Below are positions 9,174 through 21,205 of a stretch of DNA of 64,000 nt, in pieces; position 1 is the first letter of the stretch; each line of letters begins with the position of its first letter. Under the pieces are notes generated by a model. The model searched no databases and was not told the origin of the DNA. It worked only from the letters and a program-made list of their open reading frames with translations. Position numbers and translations under genes: made by a program. The stretch is from assembly GCF_022549355.1 (NCBI RefSeq), contig NZ_JAKZGL010000003.1:248001-312000 (forward strand). The letters are read 5' to 3'. This DNA is from Acinetobacter sp. NIPH 2699 (GTDB taxonomy: Bacteria; Pseudomonadota; Gammaproteobacteria; Pseudomonadales; Moraxellaceae).

Positions 9174-10259
9174 ATGCAAACGTTATATGTTGAGTTAGGT
9201 GATCGTCGCTATCCAATTTTTATTGGAAGTCATTTGGACCCTAAACAGTTACTTGAGCCTTATTTACATGGGCGGCAAGTGATGTTGGTGTCAAATATGA
9301 CAGTGGCACCGCTCTATTTGCAGCATTATGCAGATGCATTAACCCAACTCAACAAGCAAGTTGCACAATGTATATTGCCCGATGGCGAACAATACAAAGA
9401 TATTCAACATTTAAATTTAATTTTTGATGCTTTATTAGAAGCTGGTTTTAACCGTGATTGTACGGTTTTGGCATTGGGCGGTGGTGTTGTTGGGGATATG
9501 GCTGGTTTTGCTTCAGCGTGTTTTCAGCGTGGAGTGAATTTTGTACAGGTCCCGACAACACTATTATCACAAGTCGATTCGAGTGTTGGTGGGAAAACAG
9601 GGATTAACCATCCTTTGGGCAAAAACATGTTGGGTGCTTTCCAACAACCTCAAGTGGTACTTGCTGATATGGCTCAGCTGGATAGCTTGCCAGATCGTGA
9701 ACTTTCAGCAGGTTTGGCTGAAGTGATTAAATATGCTTTATTGGGCGATGTCGAATTCTTAAGTTGGTTAGAGCAAAACATGGATGCTTTGGTGGCTCGA
9801 GATGCAAGTTTACTTGCGGAAGCGGTGTATCGCTCGTGTGCGCACAAAGCCAGAATTGTTGCCAATGATGAAAAAGAACAAGGTGAACGCGCATTACTCA
9901 ATTTAGGTCATACCTTTGGTCATGCCATTGAGTCCTATTTAGGCTATGGGGTGTGGTTGCATGGCGAAGCTGTTGCGACAGGTATGGTGATGGCGGCAGA
10001 TTTATCGCAGCGTCTTGGTTGGATTTCAGCCGAAGATCTGCAACGTACAAAAAAAATCATTCAACGTGCTCATTTACCGATATCATGTCCGAAAATTCCA
10101 TTAGATGAATTTTTGGCTTACATGTCGCATGACAAAAAAGTCTTAAATGGTCAGCTGCGTTTAGTTTTGCTTGAGAAATTAGGGCAAGCCATAATTACGA
10201 AAGATTTTGATGTTGAGCTCATGAAGCAATCTATTTTAGCAAATCAATCTGCATCATAA
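9174..10259 (+). CDS. aroB: 3-dehydroquinate synthase AroB
   Basis: Converts DAHP to 3-dehydroquinate, the second step of the shikimate pathway, using NAD and a divalent metal. I chose the ATG at 9174 (361 residues), which aligns with the normal N-terminus ([15 protein letters not shown]). A TTG four codons upstream is possible. The NAD-binding signature [11 protein letters not shown] and the phosphate/substrate motif [16 protein letters not shown] are present. Metal ligands are seen in the [11 protein letters not shown] region. It follows aroK and precedes a SPOR-type gene, as in aroK-aroB-damX of enterics. Confidence 0.96.
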   Translation: MQTLYVELGDRRYPIFIGSHLDPKQLLEPYLHGRQVMLVSNMTVAPLYLQHYADALTQLNKQVAQCILPDGEQYKDIQHLNLIFDALLEAGFNRDCTVLALGGGVVGDMAGFASACFQRGVNFVQVPTTLLSQVDSSVGGKTGINHPLGKNMLGAFQQPQVVLADMAQLDSLPDRELSAGLAEVIKYALLGDVEFLSWLEQNMDALVARDASLLAEAVYRSCAHKARIVANDEKEQGERALLNLGHTFGHAIESYLGYGVWLHGEAVATGMVMAADLSQRLGWISAEDLQRTKKIIQRAHLPISCPKIPLDEFLAYMSHDKKVLNGQLRLVLLEKLGQAIITKDFDVELMKQSILANQSAS

Positions 10260-10275
10260 ATCACGAAGGGAAAGC

Positions 10276-11142
10276 ATGGCTGTGTCACGATCAATTTGGC
10301 AAAATATTCAACAATATAGCTGGCTGGTTTTTGCACTGGCTTGTTTAATTGCCGCATTGATATTTTGGGGTGTTACCGATAGTGATGCCTTGGTGGAAGT
10401 CGAGCAGCCATCTAAGATTGAAGTACCTGTTCAGATACAGCCTGAGAAAGTTGCGGCTACAACGCATTTAGGCGCGCTCTCAGATGCAGTCCGACCATTG
10501 GATTTAACTGCCCGAGTTGTTGTAACCAATGAACATACACCAGAGTTTCGTGGCACTAAATTTGTCAAAGAAAATCAACGTCAGTGGGTGATGGAGATTT
10601 TTCGTAGTTCAAATGAGACGATCATTAAAAACTTTTTGTTAAATCGTGCAGATCGCAAAAAGTTCATTTATTTTCGTTTGAGTGGTCAGGATCAAGTCGA
10701 ACAATATGTGTTAGCTTATGGTGTGTTCTCTAGTGCAGAAGATGCAAATCGTCAATTCTCCCAATTGGCTTTAGCACTCCCCGAGTCTATTCAACCGAAG
10801 GCTCAGCGGCTCGCGACTTATGTGGATTTTGTCAATGATTTGGGTGCTGATGAAATGAAATTGGCGACCAATCAACTCTATGCTATTCAATTGAAGCCAG
10901 CTGCGTTGCCCCGAGTTGATGAGTCCTTGTTAATGGGAACATCAGCAACAGCATCGGTAAATAATGGTGCAACGACCAATGCATCGACAACAGTTAAAAC
11001 CACCGTGACTCAGCGAGATGCGCAAGGAAATGTGGTCAGTGTTCAGCAAAATCATTCCACCCCTCCAGCGCCTTCAAATGCTGAAAAAATAAAAGAAAAT
11101 TCAGATTCTTCAAGACGAGAAATCAGCGATCCGTTTAATTAG
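10276..11142 (+). CDS. SPOR-domain-like inner-membrane protein (DamX position)
   Basis: Bitopic protein of 288 residues: a short cytoplasmic N-terminus, one transmembrane helix (about 16-33), a periplasmic linker, and a domain at about 110-215 (QWVMEIFRSSNETIIKNF through the YGVFSSAEDANRQF repeat). This has the length and pattern of a SPOR peptidoglycan-binding domain. The C-terminal 70 residues are low complexity in Thr, Ala, Ser and Asn and are probably disordered. SPOR proteins bind denuded glycan strands at the septum, so a cell-division role is likely. Placement right after aroB matches damX of E. coli, but residue-level similarity to DamX cannot be judged here, so no symbol is given. 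Confidence 0.7.
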   Translation: MAVSRSIWQNIQQYSWLVFALACLIAALIFWGVTDSDALVEVEQPSKIEVPVQIQPEKVAATTHLGALSDAVRPLDLTARVVVTNEHTPEFRGTKFVKENQRQWVMEIFRSSNETIIKNFLLNRADRKKFIYFRLSGQDQVEQYVLAYGVFSSAEDANRQFSQLALALPESIQPKAQRLATYVDFVNDLGADEMKLATNQLYAIQLKPAALPRVDESLLMGTSATASVNNGATTNASTTVKTTVTQRDAQGNVVSVQQNHSTPPAPSNAEKIKENSDSSRREISDPFN

Positions 11143-11635
11143 ATTTGCACTAATATGATGCCTGCATGATTCTTTTTGTAGCATGTGGCTGCTTTTTGGT
11201 GCGTTTTTGTTCATTCTGCGATCGCACTTACTTCCTATAATTTAAAGTTATTTTAACTTTTTTAACGATTTAGTAAATTTGTGCTTTGTTGGCATGTTTT
11301 TTGCTATTTTGTGGTGCTATTTTGTGGTGCTATTTTGTGGTGCTATTTTGTGGTGCTATTTTGTCTGTTCATCATCTTTTCCTGTGCTAAATGGTTCATT
11401 AATTTAGTGAAATGGAAAGTTTTCTGCTTTACAAAGCCTTTTTAAGGTGTAATAACTGAAAACACTTTATATGGTAAATGCGCTGATTCTTATAAAAGAA
11501 AGGCGTATATTGCAAATCCGCCAGTAAAAATGTTTTCGCGAAGCATTGAACTTTATATGAGTTAATCGGCAATATCGCAGAAAATGAATTGATTGTTTGT
11601 TGCTCGAAAGAGCCATGTTTAAAGAAGGGTACGCT
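11143..11635. other. Intergenic region upstream of gltB
   Basis: A 493-bp AT-rich spacer with no credible gene. It holds a 13-bp tandem repeat (listed separately). The nearest ribosome-binding-like site is AAAGAAGGG at 11621-11629, which decides the gltB start. I could not single out a confident promoter. Confidence 0.7.
11302..11364. repeat. 13-bp tandem repeat, about 4.8 copies
   Basis: The unit TGCTATTTTGTGG is repeated without a mismatch: four full copies (11302-11353) plus 11 bases of a fifth. It lies between the SPOR gene and gltB, outside any reading frame. There are no spacers, so it is not a CRISPR. The copy number is a good candidate for length variation between strains. Confidence 0.9.
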
Positions 11636-14600
11636 ATGCACATGCCATCGCCTAATACTGTAGCTCCCGCTCAAGGTTTATATCAACCTGATGAGTTTAA
11701 GGATAACTGTGGTTTTGGTTTGATCGCCCACATGAAAGGTGAATCAAGCCATCATTTAGTTGAAACCGCGATTCACAGTTTAAGTTGCATGACGCACCGT
11801 GGTGGTATTGCCGCTGATGGTAAGACAGGAGATGGGTGCGGATTGTTATTGGCTATGCCGAAACAATTTTTCCGTGACGAAGCGCAGAAACTAGGTGTAA
11901 CTCTAACTGAGGTTTTTGCTGCTGGTACCGTATTTTTAAATATTGATCCTGCGCTAGCGCAAAATGCAAAGAATATTCTCAATAAAGAAATTGAAGCGGA
12001 AGGCTTAAAGGTTGCAACATGGCGTGTTGTACCAACGAATAACGATGCTTTAGGTGAAATTGCATTACAGTCTTTGCCTGTTTTTGAACAGATTCTTGTG
12101 AACTGTCCAATGGGTGTAACTGAGGTTGAATTTAACCGTAAGCTTTTTTTAGCACGTCGTCGTGCAGAACAACAATTACATAATGATCCATTATTTTATG
12201 TCACCACATTAGCCACAACGGTGATTACTTATAAAGGTTTGATGATGCCAGCAGCGATTGCTGACTTCTATACAGACTTAGCGGATGAGCGTTTGACTTC
12301 ACATATTGTGGTGTTCCATCAGCGTTTCTCGACCAATACTCTACCGCGTTGGCCATTGGCTCAACCGTTCCGTTATCTTGCGCATAATGGTGAAATTAAC
12401 ACCATTACCGCAAACCGTAACTGGGCATTGGCGCGGACACCAAAATTTGAAAACCCATTATTACCAGGGTTAACTGAGTTAAATCCAATCGTAAACCGTA
12501 CAGGTTCGGATTCTTCAAGCTTGGATAATATGCTGGAAATCTTGGTGGGCGGTGGCATGGACTTATTCCGTGCTTTACGTATGCTAGTACCACCAGCATG
12601 GCAAAACGTTGAAACTTTAGATGCTGATTTACGTGCTTTCTATGAGTTCAACTCGAAACATATGGAAGCATGGGATGGCCCAGCAGGTTTGGTGGTTCAA
12701 GATGGTCGTCATGCGATCTGTATGTTGGATCGTAATGGTTTACGTCCAGCACGTTGGGTGATCACTAAAAATGATTATATTACCCTTGCGTCTGAAATTG
12801 GCGTATGGGATTACCAACCTGAAGATGTGGTGTCGAAAGGTCGTGTTGGTCCGGGACAAATCTTGGTTGTAGACACGTTGACAGGTAAAGTGCTGGATAC
12901 CAAAGATGTCAGCAATCACCTTAAAAACATGCGTCCATATCGTGAGTGGTTGCGTGATCATTCTATTCGCTTAAAAGCAAATCCTGAGCTTGAAGAAAAA
13001 CTCATTGATCAAGGCCTCACAGGTGATGCATTAAAAGCGGCTCAAAAAATGTTTATGGTGACATTTGAAGAGCGCGATCAATTGTTACGCCCAATCGCAG
13101 AAAGTGGTCAAGAAGCTGTCGGTTCAATGGGGGATGATACCCCAATGGCGGTGTTGTCACGCCAAGTGCGTCATGTCTCTGATTACTTCCGCCAACAGTT
13201 TGCGCAAGTGACCAATCCACCAATCGATCCATTACGTGAATCAATTGTGATGTCCTTGGAAACCTGCATCGGTCGTGAACAGAACGTATTTGAACAAGGA
13301 CCTGAGCATGCTGATCGTATCATCATTGCAAGTCCTGTCTTGTCAAATGCGAAGATGCAGTTGCTTCGTGACGTTGAAAAACAACGTGAAGGCTATGCAG
13401 TTGTAGATATTGATCTGAACTATGCTGAAACTGAAGGTCTACAAGCGGCGATTACCCGTATTTGTGAAAAAGCAGCGCAAGCGGTTCGTGATGGTAAAAC
13501 GCTGATCGTATTAACGGATAAAAATTTCCGTGAAGGTTTCTTGCCTGCAAATTCTGCATTGGCAACAGGTGCAGTACACCATTATTTAATCAAGACTGGT
13601 TTACGTACTGACGCGAATATCTTGGTTGAAACCGGATATGCACGTGATCCGCATCAATTCGCGGTATTGCTTGGTTTTGGCGCAACAGCGATTTACCCAT
13701 ATTTAGCTTATGATGTGATCAATGATTTGATTGCCAAAGGTGAGTTATTGGGTGATCCAATCTACGCGCAAGCAAATTTCCGTAAAGGGATTGAGAAGGG
13801 GCTACTCAAAGTTCTTTCTAAAATGGGAATTTCGACCGTTGCTTCTTATCGCGGTGGTCAATTGTTTGAAGCGGTGGGGTTATCCTCTGAAGTGGTGGAT
13901 CAATGTTTCCTTGGCGTACCAAGCCGTATTCAAGGTGCGACATTTGCAGATTTAGAAAAAGACCAGCAAAAATTAGCAACCACAGCTTGGCAGCATCGTA
14001 AGCCAATTGATCAAGGTGGTTTGCTCAAGTTTGTATTTGGTAAGGAATACCATGCGTTTAACCCAGATGTAATTAACACATTACATAAAGCGGTTCGTTC
14101 AGGTGATTATCAGGACTTTAAAGAATATGCAGAGCTGGTCAACAATCGTCCAATCGCAACGATTCGTGATTTATTCAAGTTAAAAACCACTAATTCGATT
14201 GCATTAGATCAAGTTGAAAGCATTGAAGATATTTTGCCACGTTTTGACTCTGCGGGTATGTCTTTAGGTGCATTATCACCAGAAGCACATGAAGCGATTG
14301 CGATTGCAATGAATACCATTGGTGGTCGTTCAAACTCTGGTGAGGGCGGTGAAGATCCTGCGCGTTATGGCACGATTCGTAACTCGAAAATCAAGCAAAT
14401 TGCCTCAGGTCGTTTTGGTGTAACACCAGCGTATTTGACCTCTGCTGAAGTTTTACAGATCAAAGTAGCGCAAGGTGCAAAACCGGGTGAAGGTGGTCAG
14501 TTGCCAGGTGGTAAAGTGAATGGCTTAATTGCACGTTTACGTTACTCAGTTCCGGGTGTGACTTTGATTTCACCACCACCGCACCACGATATTTATTCGA

Positions 14601-16120
14601 TTGAAGATTTATCGCAATTGATCTTTGACTTAAAGCAAGTCAATCCACAAGCGATGGTTTCAGTCAAATTGGTGTCTGAACCGGGCGTAGGTACGATTGC
14701 AGCAGGCGTAGCAAAAGCATACGCTGACTTTATTACCATTTCAGGTTATGACGGTGGTACAGCTGCATCGCCACTGTCTTCCATTCATCATGCAGGTTCG
14801 CCGTGGGAATTGGGTTTAAGTGAGGCGCATCAAGCCCTTCGCGTAAATGACCTTCGCGGTAAAGTCCGTGTGCAAACCGATGGTGGCTTAAAAACGGGTC
14901 TTGATGTTATTAAAGCTGCAATTCTGGGGGCAGAAAGCTTCGGTTTTGGTTCTACCCCAATGATCGCGCTCGGTTGTAAATACTTGCGTATTTGTCACTT
15001 AAATAACTGCGCGACAGGTGTGGCAACGCAGCAAGATCATTTGCGTGAAGAGCATTATATTGGCGAGCCACAAATGCTGATTAACTTCTTCAAGTTTATT
15101 GCTGAAGAAACGCGTGAATTATTGGCGGCATTGGGTGTTGCATCGCTGAAAGATTTGATTGGGCGTGTTGATTTGCTCGAAGTTATTTCAGGTGAAACTG
15201 AAAAGCATGCACATTTGGATTTGAGTGCATTATTAACGTCTCACCCTTCAGCGGAAGGCAAGGCGCAATATTGCCAAGTTCAGGGCAATGCACCTTTTGA
15301 TAAAGGTCTATTGGCTGAACAAATGGTGGCAGAAATGTTGCCAGCGATTGAAGCGGGTACGGGCGGTTCATTTAACTTCAGAGTGGGTAACTGTGATCGT
15401 TCGATTGGCGCACGTATTTCAGGTGAAATTGCCCGTCGTTACGGCAACTTGAGCATGGAAAATAGCCCAGTGGTCATGAATCTTGTCGGTACGGCAGGTC
15501 AATCATTGGGTGTGTGGAATGCAGGTGGTTTGCATATCAAACTTGAAGGTGATGCCAACGACTATGTTGGTAAAGGTATGGCAGGTGGTCGTGTCTCGAT
15601 CTTCCCACCCAAAGGTTCACCTTTCCAAACTCAAAATACGGCGATTATTGGTAATACCTGTTTATATGGTGCGACTGGCGGTAAGGTCTTTGCAGCAGGT
15701 ACTGCGGGCGAGCGTTTCGCAGTTCGTAACTCAGGTGCCTTTGCGGTGATTGAGGGTGCAGGTGACCATTGTTGTGAATACATGACTGGCGGTGTCGTGA
15801 CTGTACTGGGTAAAGTGGGCCATAACTTCGGTGCAGGTATGACGGGTGGTTTTGCTTATGTACTCGACCTTGATAATGACTTTGTTGACTACTACAACCA
15901 TGAACTCATTGATCTAAATCGTATTTCGACTGAGGCGATGGAAGATCATAAAGAATATTTATTGCGTATTCTTGATGAGCATATCCAAGAGACAGGTAGT
16001 GCTTGGGCCTACAAAATCCGTAATGAGTTCGACTTCTATAGTCGTAAATTCTGGCTTGTAAAACCAAAAGCTGCTAATTTGCAAACGCTTTTGAAAACAA
16101 CTCAAGCTGATCCACAATAA
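11636..16120 (+). CDS. gltB: Glutamate synthase (NADPH) large subunit GltB
   Basis: Transfers the amide of glutamine to 2-oxoglutarate with GltD and NADPH, making two glutamates (GOGAT). The ATG at 11636 has AAAGAAGGG 6 bases upstream and gives 1494 residues. Starts further upstream at 11597 or 11615 lack this. The mature protein should begin at Cys25 (DNCGFG), the nucleophile of the class II glutaminase domain, after removal of a 24-residue propeptide. Further on are a central domain, the FMN-binding synthase domain ([27 protein letters not shown]), the 3Fe-4S cysteines ([12 protein letters not shown]) and a C-terminal beta-helix of repeated Gly-rich units. gltD follows after 71 bases, so the two are probably co-transcribed. 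Confidence 0.97.
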   Translation: MHMPSPNTVAPAQGLYQPDEFKDNCGFGLIAHMKGESSHHLVETAIHSLSCMTHRGGIAADGKTGDGCGLLLAMPKQFFRDEAQKLGVTLTEVFAAGTVFLNIDPALAQNAKNILNKEIEAEGLKVATWRVVPTNNDALGEIALQSLPVFEQILVNCPMGVTEVEFNRKLFLARRRAEQQLHNDPLFYVTTLATTVITYKGLMMPAAIADFYTDLADERLTSHIVVFHQRFSTNTLPRWPLAQPFRYLAHNGEINTITANRNWALARTPKFENPLLPGLTELNPIVNRTGSDSSSLDNMLEILVGGGMDLFRALRMLVPPAWQNVETLDADLRAFYEFNSKHMEAWDGPAGLVVQDGRHAICMLDRNGLRPARWVITKNDYITLASEIGVWDYQPEDVVSKGRVGPGQILVVDTLTGKVLDTKDVSNHLKNMRPYREWLRDHSIRLKANPELEEKLIDQGLTGDALKAAQKMFMVTFEERDQLLRPIAESGQEAVGSMGDDTPMAVLSRQVRHVSDYFRQQFAQVTNPPIDPLRESIVMSLETCIGREQNVFEQGPEHADRIIIASPVLSNAKMQLLRDVEKQREGYAVVDIDLNYAETEGLQAAITRICEKAAQAVRDGKTLIVLTDKNFREGFLPANSALATGAVHHYLIKTGLRTDANILVETGYARDPHQFAVLLGFGATAIYPYLAYDVINDLIAKGELLGDPIYAQANFRKGIEKGLLKVLSKMGISTVASYRGGQLFEAVGLSSEVVDQCFLGVPSRIQGATFADLEKDQQKLATTAWQHRKPIDQGGLLKFVFGKEYHAFNPDVINTLHKAVRSGDYQDFKEYAELVNNRPIATIRDLFKLKTTNSIALDQVESIEDILPRFDSAGMSLGALSPEAHEAIAIAMNTIGGRSNSGEGGEDPARYGTIRNSKIKQIASGRFGVTPAYLTSAEVLQIKVAQGAKPGEGGQLPGGKVNGLIARLRYSVPGVTLISPPPHHDIYSIEDLSQLIFDLKQVNPQAMVSVKLVSEPGVGTIAAGVAKAYADFITISGYDGGTAASPLSSIHHAGSPWELGLSEAHQALRVNDLRGKVRVQTDGGLKTGLDVIKAAILGAESFGFGSTPMIALGCKYLRICHLNNCATGVATQQDHLREEHYIGEPQMLINFFKFIAEETRELLAALGVASLKDLIGRVDLLEVISGETEKHAHLDLSALLTSHPSAEGKAQYCQVQGNAPFDKGLLAEQMVAEMLPAIEAGTGGSFNFRVGNCDRSIGARISGEIARRYGNLSMENSPVVMNLVGTAGQSLGVWNAGGLHIKLEGDANDYVGKGMAGGRVSIFPPKGSPFQTQNTAIIGNTCLYGATGGKVFAAGTAGERFAVRNSGAFAVIEGAGDHCCEYMTGGVVTVLGKVGHNFGAGMTGGFAYVLDLDNDFVDYYNHELIDLNRISTEAMEDHKEYLLRILDEHIQETGSAWAYKIRNEFDFYSRKFWLVKPKAANLQTLLKTTQADPQ

Positions 16121-16158
16121 TTCTACGACTGCAAAGACATAGGCAGGTGCAGAGGTGA

Positions 16159-17613
<1,455 letters not shown>

Positions 17614-17688
17614 TTCACAATCCTAAGCTATCGCTTTAAATAAAAATGCTGTAGATTGTCTTTAATTCGAAATTTTTTGGATGAGAAG

Positions 17689-17901
17689 ATGACTACAGCA
17701 TTTCCTATTGATCAGCTCACAAAAATTGAAAAATTACAATTAATTGAGCGATTGTGGCAAGATTTATCGACTGAGTCGGATTTGCTTTCTCCGCAATGGC
17801 ATGCGGATGTTTTGCAAAAAACAGAAGCACTGGTTGCAACGAAGCAAAATCAATTTGTTGACTGGCAAGATGCTAAAAAACGATTGCAGAAGAAAACATG
17901 A
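17689..17901 (+). CDS. Addiction-module antitoxin component (TIGR02574-like)
   Basis: Small 70-residue protein. The ATG at 17689 gives the family's typical length; an upstream TTG would add 11 residues. The segment KIEKLQLIERLWQDL followed by a helical charged tail ending in Lys-rich sequence resembles the putative addiction module component family that pairs with ParE/RelE toxins. Its stop overlaps the start of the downstream toxin gene (ATGA at 17898-17901), a common layout for coupled translation of antitoxin then toxin. Activity is inferred, not shown. Confidence 0.8.
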   Translation: MTTAFPIDQLTKIEKLQLIERLWQDLSTESDLLSPQWHADVLQKTEALVATKQNQFVDWQDAKKRLQKKT

Positions 17902-18176
17902 AAATTCGTATTCTCGATTTAGCGATTCAGGACTTAGAAAGAGGTCGAGATTTTTATGAAAAACAACAACAGGACTTGGGTGAATATTTTTTAGATTCCA
18001 TGTTTGCCGATATTGAATCATTACAGCTCTATATGGGCATTCATTCACAGTATTTGGCTTACTATCGGTTACTTGCAAAAAGATTTCCTTATGCGATTTA
18101 TTATAAGGTTCTAGGAACTGAAATACAGATTTGGCGAATTTTGGATTGTAGAGCGCAGCCAACCACAGAACTATAA
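17898..18176 (+). CDS. ParE/RelE-superfamily toxin
   Basis: A 92-residue basic protein with the ParE/RelE pattern: an N-terminal beta strand and helix (MKIRILDLAIQDLERGRDFYEKQ), then a central YRLLAKRFPYAIYYKV strand pair, and a final IWRILDCRAQP strand. This toxin fold usually acts on DNA gyrase (ParE) or ribosome-bound mRNA (RelE); the sequence does not tell which. It overlaps the antitoxin gene by four bases. No defence or mobile genes flank the pair, which sits alone between gltD and a PF10118-type gene. Confidence 0.82.
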   Translation: MKIRILDLAIQDLERGRDFYEKQQQDLGEYFLDSMFADIESLQLYMGIHSQYLAYYRLLAKRFPYAIYYKVLGTEIQIWRILDCRAQPTTEL

Positions 18177-18326
18177 TTGAATAATAAGTTCGTATTGTTT
18201 CCAACTTCATGCCACACTTTATCTTTTTGGTCATTTTTGCCAGTTCAATAAGCTTTTTTGCCCTGTCCTTGAGGTTATATCCAGCGTAATACTGAATATC
18301 AGTATGGAAATGATGCAGGCAATCAA

Positions 18327-19217
18327 ATGGCTCTTGCAAAGACCAACACAGAAAAAAACTATTTAAATCGTCCAAAAGCATTAGGGATTACTGTACGACG
18401 CTTGCAGTTTAATCCTCAAAAAATTAAACGACATTATTTTGCCAACTCACCTGTGATGTCGCATCTCTTGACGGCACTTTCGTCAACTTTTCCGATTGGC
18501 GAGCAATTTTTTGTCAATAGTGTCCGCAATGTCAGAGACAAAGTTCAAGATCCACAATTACAAGCAAAGATCGCGGCATTCATTGGACAGGAAGCCATGC
18601 ATTCCAAAGCGCATAGTGAGTTTAATGATGCATGGCGACGTGATGATTATAACCTCGATCGTTTTCAAGCTTGGATCGCTAAACAGGATGAGTCCTTAAG
18701 AAAAGTCCATCCAAAACTTCAACTTGCTTTGACCTGTGCTTTTGAACATTTCACTGCGATGCTAGGGGGCTATGTTCTCAAGCATCCTGAGCTTTTAAGC
18801 ACCTTGGATGAGGATGCGATGAAGTTATGGGTGTGGCATGCAATTGAGGAAATCGAGCATCGTTCAGTGGCATTTGATGTTTATGAAGAGGTGTATGGGG
18901 ATGATCGAATTCGACGTTTGCTGATGCGTAGCGTGACTACGGGTTTTGCGAGTTTGGTTTTTTATGGAACAACCCGTTTGCTTTGGCAAGATAAATGGAA
19001 AAGCTTACCGAAAGTGGGTGGTAATTTATTTGGGATTTATCTAGTCAGTAAAATGTTGATTCAATTGATACCAGAGTATTTATCTTATTATCAAGCTGAT
19101 TTCCATCCAGCCAAGCATGACTATACGAAATTGGTTAATTACTGGAAAGCACGGATGGCGGATGAATATGGCATGCTTAGTTTTCAGGAAGAAACTGCTT
19201 CTAAGCTTTATAGTTAA
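18327..19217 (+). CDS. Predicted metal-dependent hydrolase, PF10118-type
   Basis: A 296-residue protein with the pattern of the predicted metal-dependent hydrolase family PF10118. Candidate metal ligands sit in helical motifs QEAMHSKAHSEF (about 90-101) and WHAIEEIEHRSVAFD (about 171-185), which look like a ferritin-like di-iron four-helix arrangement. The opening segment RPKALGITVRRLQF and the phrase FPIGEQFFVNSVR are typical. No reaction is established for the family that I can state with confidence. It is a single gene, with its own terminator at 19285-19321. Confidence 0.78.
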   Translation: MALAKTNTEKNYLNRPKALGITVRRLQFNPQKIKRHYFANSPVMSHLLTALSSTFPIGEQFFVNSVRNVRDKVQDPQLQAKIAAFIGQEAMHSKAHSEFNDAWRRDDYNLDRFQAWIAKQDESLRKVHPKLQLALTCAFEHFTAMLGGYVLKHPELLSTLDEDAMKLWVWHAIEEIEHRSVAFDVYEEVYGDDRIRRLLMRSVTTGFASLVFYGTTRLLWQDKWKSLPKVGGNLFGIYLVSKMLIQLIPEYLSYYQADFHPAKHDYTKLVNYWKARMADEYGMLSFQEETASKLYS

Positions 19218-19284
19218 CAGGTACAGACCCTAAATAATAAGAATAAAATCTTAGACATGCAGACTTTAATACTTTGCTTAGCAC

Positions 19285-19321
19285 GGCATTATATCTTAAC
19301 CTTGATGTAATGCCATTTTTT
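19285..19321 (+). terminator. Intrinsic terminator after the PF10118-type gene
   Basis: An 11-bp stem with one G-U pair (19285-19295 with 19304-19314), 8-nt loop, followed by ATTTTTT. The rest of the 311-bp spacer 19218-19528 shows no convincing gene. GAGGA at 19515-19520 is the ribosome-binding site of lemA. Confidence 0.8.
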
Positions 19322-19528
19322 ATTAGATCTCTTTATCATTATTGACACCCTCTTTGTATCTCTCCTAGAGGGAGAATGAGGAACCATTGAAGTTCCGCAA
19401 GGGGATTGATGAAAGGAGTCTATTTAAAGAGAAATAAAACAACTTTAATAAACTTTACACAGTCTGCAAAAAATCACATTACAATGAATTATCGCAAAAA
19501 TATAAAGAAAAACTTGAGGATAAACTTT

Positions 19529-20119
19529 ATGAAAGCTATGAAACAAACCGCTCTCGCAACCGTATTGGCAAGCAGTTTATTGTTTACAGGTTGTGGTTAT
19601 AATACCTTGCAAGTCAAAGATGAAGCGGTGATTGCATCTTGGTCAGAAGTGCAAAACCAATATCAACGTCGTGCTGACCTCGTGCCGAATTTAGTCAATG
19701 TGGTGAAAGGCTATGCCAAACATGAAGAACAAGTTTTGGTTGAAGTAACTCAAGCACGTTCCAATGTGGCAGGTCTAAAAGTAGATAAAGAGGTTTTAGA
19801 AGACCCAGCCTTATTTGAAAAATATCAACAAGCCCAGAGTCAATTGACAAGTGCATTGTCTCGTTTAATTGCGGTTTCAGAAAACTATCCAGATCTCAAA
19901 GCCAATGAAAATTTTCGGGATTTACAAGCACAGCTCGAAGGTACGGAAAACCGTATTGCTGTAGCACGTAACCGTTATATTACAACGGTACAAGATTACA
20001 ATGCTTATGCGCGTCAATTCCCACAGGTGATGACGGCCAAAGTGATTGGGATGAAAACCAAAGAAAATTTCAAGGCAGAAGCGTCTGCTGAGCAAGCGCC
20101 AACCGTTTCTTTTAACTAA
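19529..20119 (+). CDS. LemA family lipoprotein
   Basis: A 196-residue protein from the ATG at 19529, which is preceded by GAGGA. A longer frame upstream begins in a Lys- and Asn-rich stretch unlike the family. The signal peptide ends in a lipobox (LLFTGC), so it is probably lipid-anchored. The mature part is a long helical bundle with the LemA signature QNQYQRRADLVPNLVNVVKGY and ARNRYITTVQDYN. LemA proteins have no agreed biochemical function. In many bacteria they sit next to TPM-domain genes, as here, which suggests a shared envelope role. Confidence 0.9.
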   Translation: MKAMKQTALATVLASSLLFTGCGYNTLQVKDEAVIASWSEVQNQYQRRADLVPNLVNVVKGYAKHEEQVLVEVTQARSNVAGLKVDKEVLEDPALFEKYQQAQSQLTSALSRLIAVSENYPDLKANENFRDLQAQLEGTENRIAVARNRYITTVQDYNAYARQFPQVMTAKVIGMKTKENFKAEASAEQAPTVSFN

Positions 20120-20143
20120 ATTGGCATTGTCGGGAGTCACTGT

Positions 20144-21205
20144 ATGATGGAAACGTCAAAGCAAGCATGGACGCAGCGGATTTACGCTGCTTTCATCCTT
20201 CTTTTTACAGCACTTTGTTTTCAACATACAGTGTGGGCAGAGCAAGTAACAGCAACAGACCAAAGTGATGTGCTGATTGCAGGTAAAATCATCCAAGAAC
20301 AACAAAAAAATCAATCCACTGCACCGGTCAGTAGCAATAATACTGCTCCAGACCTACCCAAGGTTGCAGATGATATGGCTGAGGGGGAGTCCATACGCGG
20401 TTTACCCACTTTAAATCAGCCGATTATTGATCAAGCCAATATATTGAGTGCTGCTGAAACTCAGCAATTGAACCAAAAAATTCTCAGTCTCTATCAGCAG
20501 GGTAAGGCACAAATTGGTGTGATTATCGTGCCAACAACAGGTCAGGAAGCCATTTTTGACTTTGCTTTAAGGACGGGTGAGAAATGGCAACTCGGTTCAG
20601 CGAAACGTGATAATGGTTTGCTCATCGCCATTGCGATTAATGATCGTAACATTCAAATTCTGACGGGCTATGGTTTGGAAGGGGTTTTACCTGATGTGGT
20701 GCTGAGTCGGATTATTCGCAATCAGATCACACCTGCATTTAAACAAGGTCAGTATGCACAAGGCATCTCAGCGGGTTTGGATGAGATCACACGGATCGTC
20801 AATTTAGACCCTGAAGTTGCACAACAAGCGGCACAGGATTTGAAAGCGCGCCATGAGCAAGCATTGCAACAGCAACAAGCCAAAGACAATAGTCTTTCAA
20901 TGGCTTTGTTTATCTTGATTGCAGGCGTTGTGGGTTCATTGATTGTGGGTAAACGTTTAAGTGCATCTACTGCGGGTGTTGCCGCAGCCGTGGCTGGCTT
21001 GGTCAATGGGGCTGGCATCTTGATGAGCTTATTGTTAGGTATCGGTGTGTTCTTTTTATTAATTACCTCACTGGCGCAACTGATTTTCCAAGCCTTCTTA
21101 TCAGGTGGTGGACGTGGCGGCGGCGGAGGTTTCGGCGGAAGCGGTGGTGGATATCGTGGTGGTGGCGGTAGTTTTGGCGGTGGAGGAGCATCAGGCTCAT
21201 GGTAA
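20144..21205 (+). CDS. TPM-domain membrane protein with Gly-rich tail (YgcG family)
   Basis: A 353-residue envelope protein. It has an N-terminal signal segment (about 10-32), then a linker rich in Gln, Asn and Ser. The TPM domain (about 95-215) includes DQANILSAAETQQLN, QIGVIIVPTTGQ and LLIAIAINDRNIQILTGYGLEG. Two hydrophobic stretches at about 247-310 are followed by an extreme Gly/Ser-rich tail ending GGGASGSW, typical of the YgcG group. The ATG at 20144 follows GGGAG. The stop overlaps the next gene by seven bases. TPM domains have been called phosphatases in plants, but in bacteria this is unproven. Confidence 0.88.
   Translation: MMETSKQAWTQRIYAAFILLFTALCFQHTVWAEQVTATDQSDVLIAGKIIQEQQKNQSTAPVSSNNTAPDLPKVADDMAEGESIRGLPTLNQPIIDQANILSAAETQQLNQKILSLYQQGKAQIGVIIVPTTGQEAIFDFALRTGEKWQLGSAKRDNGLLIAIAINDRNIQILTGYGLEGVLPDVVLSRIIRNQITPAFKQGQYAQGISAGLDEITRIVNLDPEVAQQAAQDLKARHEQALQQQQAKDNSLSMALFILIAGVVGSLIVGKRLSASTAGVAAAVAGLVNGAGILMSLLLGIGVFFLLITSLAQLIFQAFLSGGGRGGGGGFGGSGGGYRGGGGSFGGGGASGSW

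Noticed and set aside
11302..11364. CRISPR array
   Set aside because: The 13-bp units are directly adjacent with no spacers, and no cas genes are present.
17764..18381. Open frame of 205 codons on the minus strand over the toxin-antitoxin genes
   Set aside because: The plus-strand pair has recognisable families and start/stop overlap; the minus frame has none.
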